64,000 nucleotides of DNA from NCBI GenBank assembly GCA_013178375.1, contig JABLXQ010000008.1, forward strand, positions 1 through 64,000, in the 5' to 3' direction. Under the pieces are notes generated by a model, which was not told the DNA's origin, searched no databases, and was given only the letters and a program-made list of their open reading frames with translations. Every line of letters begins with the position of its first letter. Position 1 is the first letter of the stretch. Positions 63,434-64,000 of the stretch are shown here, piece by piece. The stretch comes from Gammaproteobacteria bacterium. GTDB taxonomy: Bacteria > Pseudomonadota > Gammaproteobacteria > Pseudomonadales > Ketobacteraceae. The translations under genes and the position numbers were made by a program.

Positions 63434-64000
63434 ATGAAACTAGTGTTAACCGTCACCCAGTCGCCTGCCGACAACAATATCACCGGCCAGACGTTCAGCG
63501 TCGATGCCACAGGCGCCACCCTTGGCCGTGGCCCCGCCAACAGTTGGGTTTTGAATGATGGTGCGCGGATCGTATCCACCCACCACGCCAGCATCGCACT
63601 GCAACAAGGCCAGTTTGTCCTGACCGATCACAGCACCAATGGCACCTTTGTCAACAACGGCAGCGCCGCACTGGGCCAGGGCAATTCAACGCCCTTGCAA
63701 AGCAACGATCTGATCCGCATCGGCAAATACGAGTTGCGGGTGACCATCGCCAGCGAAGCACCCGCCGTCGCCGCACGCAACGCGATTCCCGACAGTTTTC
63801 TGGATGAGCTGTCGAACAAACCGCCCAAGCCGGTTGCACCGCCCGGACCGGTCGCACCGTCGGCGCTGGATGATTTCGACAAATGGCTGGAACCCCAGTC
63901 CAATGCAGCGGGCGCCGGACCCGCCTGGGGCACCTCCAACATCGAATACGGCGTGACACCCGACGTGAGTGACGAAGTGGACCCGCTGGCCGCCATCGAC
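63434..64000 (+). CDS. FHA-domain protein, TagH-like, partial at window end
   Basis: The first 189 residues of a longer protein. The FHA phosphothreonine-binding domain occupies about 1-105: GRGPANSWVLND, STHHASI and DHSTNGTFVNN are the Gly-Arg, Ser-x-x-His and Asn contact motifs. IPDSFLDEL and a Pro/Ala/Asp-rich linker follow, the layout of type VI secretion TagH/ImpI. No stop before the edge. The ATG at 63434 lies behind GAAGACG. Function in T6SS is inferred from resemblance; no other secretion gene is visible in the window. Confidence 0.75.
   Translation, partial: MKLVLTVTQSPADNNITGQTFSVDATGATLGRGPANSWVLNDGARIVSTHHASIALQQGQFVLTDHSTNGTFVNNGSAALGQGNSTPLQSNDLIRIGKYELRVTIASEAPAVAARNAIPDSFLDELSNKPPKPVAPPGPVAPSALDDFDKWLEPQSNAAGAGPAWGTSNIEYGVTPDVSDEVDPLAAID

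Noticed and set aside
1-64000. CRISPR arrays, tRNA or rRNA genes, integrases
   Set aside because: No regularly spaced direct repeats, cloverleaf tRNA signatures or recombinase motifs were found on reading both strands.

Overview
The window reads as a chromosomal segment of a free-living gammaproteobacterium. The right end carries the block gcvR/bcp, perM, tusA-like, bepA, nadA next to dapA, bamC, an MBL hydrolase and purC, an arrangement familiar from Pseudomonas and relatives. The rest is rich in fatty-acid and aldehyde enzymes (long-chain acyl-CoA synthetase, FadH, a CoA-transferase, aldehyde dehydrogenases, amidase, thioesterase), which fits a lipid- or hydrocarbon-using marine or soil lineage such as the Alcanivorax/Ketobacter/Marinobacter neighbourhood. 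That placement is inference. No rRNA, tRNA, CRISPR array or intact transposase was seen.

Layout. 1-5.3 kb: a TetR-controlled operon of two short-chain dehydrogenases, a FadD6-type acyl-CoA synthetase and a carboxylesterase truncated at the window's left edge. 5.4-12.4 kb: mixed single genes (gluzincin-like peptidase, GreA/B-like factor, DUF2189/DUF2788 membrane pair, two methyltransferases, acyltransferase 3, hotdog thioesterase). 12.4-19.4 kb: Tat-exported multicopper oxidase, a secreted serine hydrolase with five N-terminal repeats, a PF10118 ferritin-like protein divergent from an AraC regulator, and a potassium channel. 19.5-23.0 kb: three tightly packed genes (DUF1338/HglS-like, lysine/saccharopine dehydrogenase-like, ALDH7-like) that together suggest a lysine degradation operon. 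23.1-26.5 kb: small genes including a free-standing cereblon-type CULT domain protein, then YfbR and PIN-PhoH.

27-31.4 kb: an HDOD-GAF histidine kinase followed by a REC-PAS-GGDEF-EAL regulator whose EAL part looks degenerate. 31.5-41.8 kb: a large CoA-transferase behind two ATGATC dyads, a DHOD-like protein, a ThDP enzyme and a COG3573 flavoprotein, an aldehyde dehydrogenase, a cloverleaf-shaped inverted repeat, and an amidase. 41.9-43.8 kb: a HTH regulator divergent from a YiaA/PspA membrane-stress pair, with two dyads of identical spacing between them. 43.9-49.9 kb: CREST-type membrane hydrolase overlapping fadH tail to tail, a gene-poor stretch of about 1.2 kb with a decayed lipoprotein frame, an NAD-dependent epimerase-like enzyme and a nitronate monooxygenase.

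50.2-53.9 kb: three directly abutting genes encode a GMC flavoenzyme with an Fe-S-type cysteine motif, a small protein with a Tat-like leader and a polytopic GT-C-like glycosyltransferase; this looks like an uncharacterised membrane redox/glycosylation system. 54-63.1 kb is the conserved housekeeping block. The window ends inside a FHA-domain gene resembling TagH, likely the first gene of a type VI secretion cluster that continues beyond the edge.
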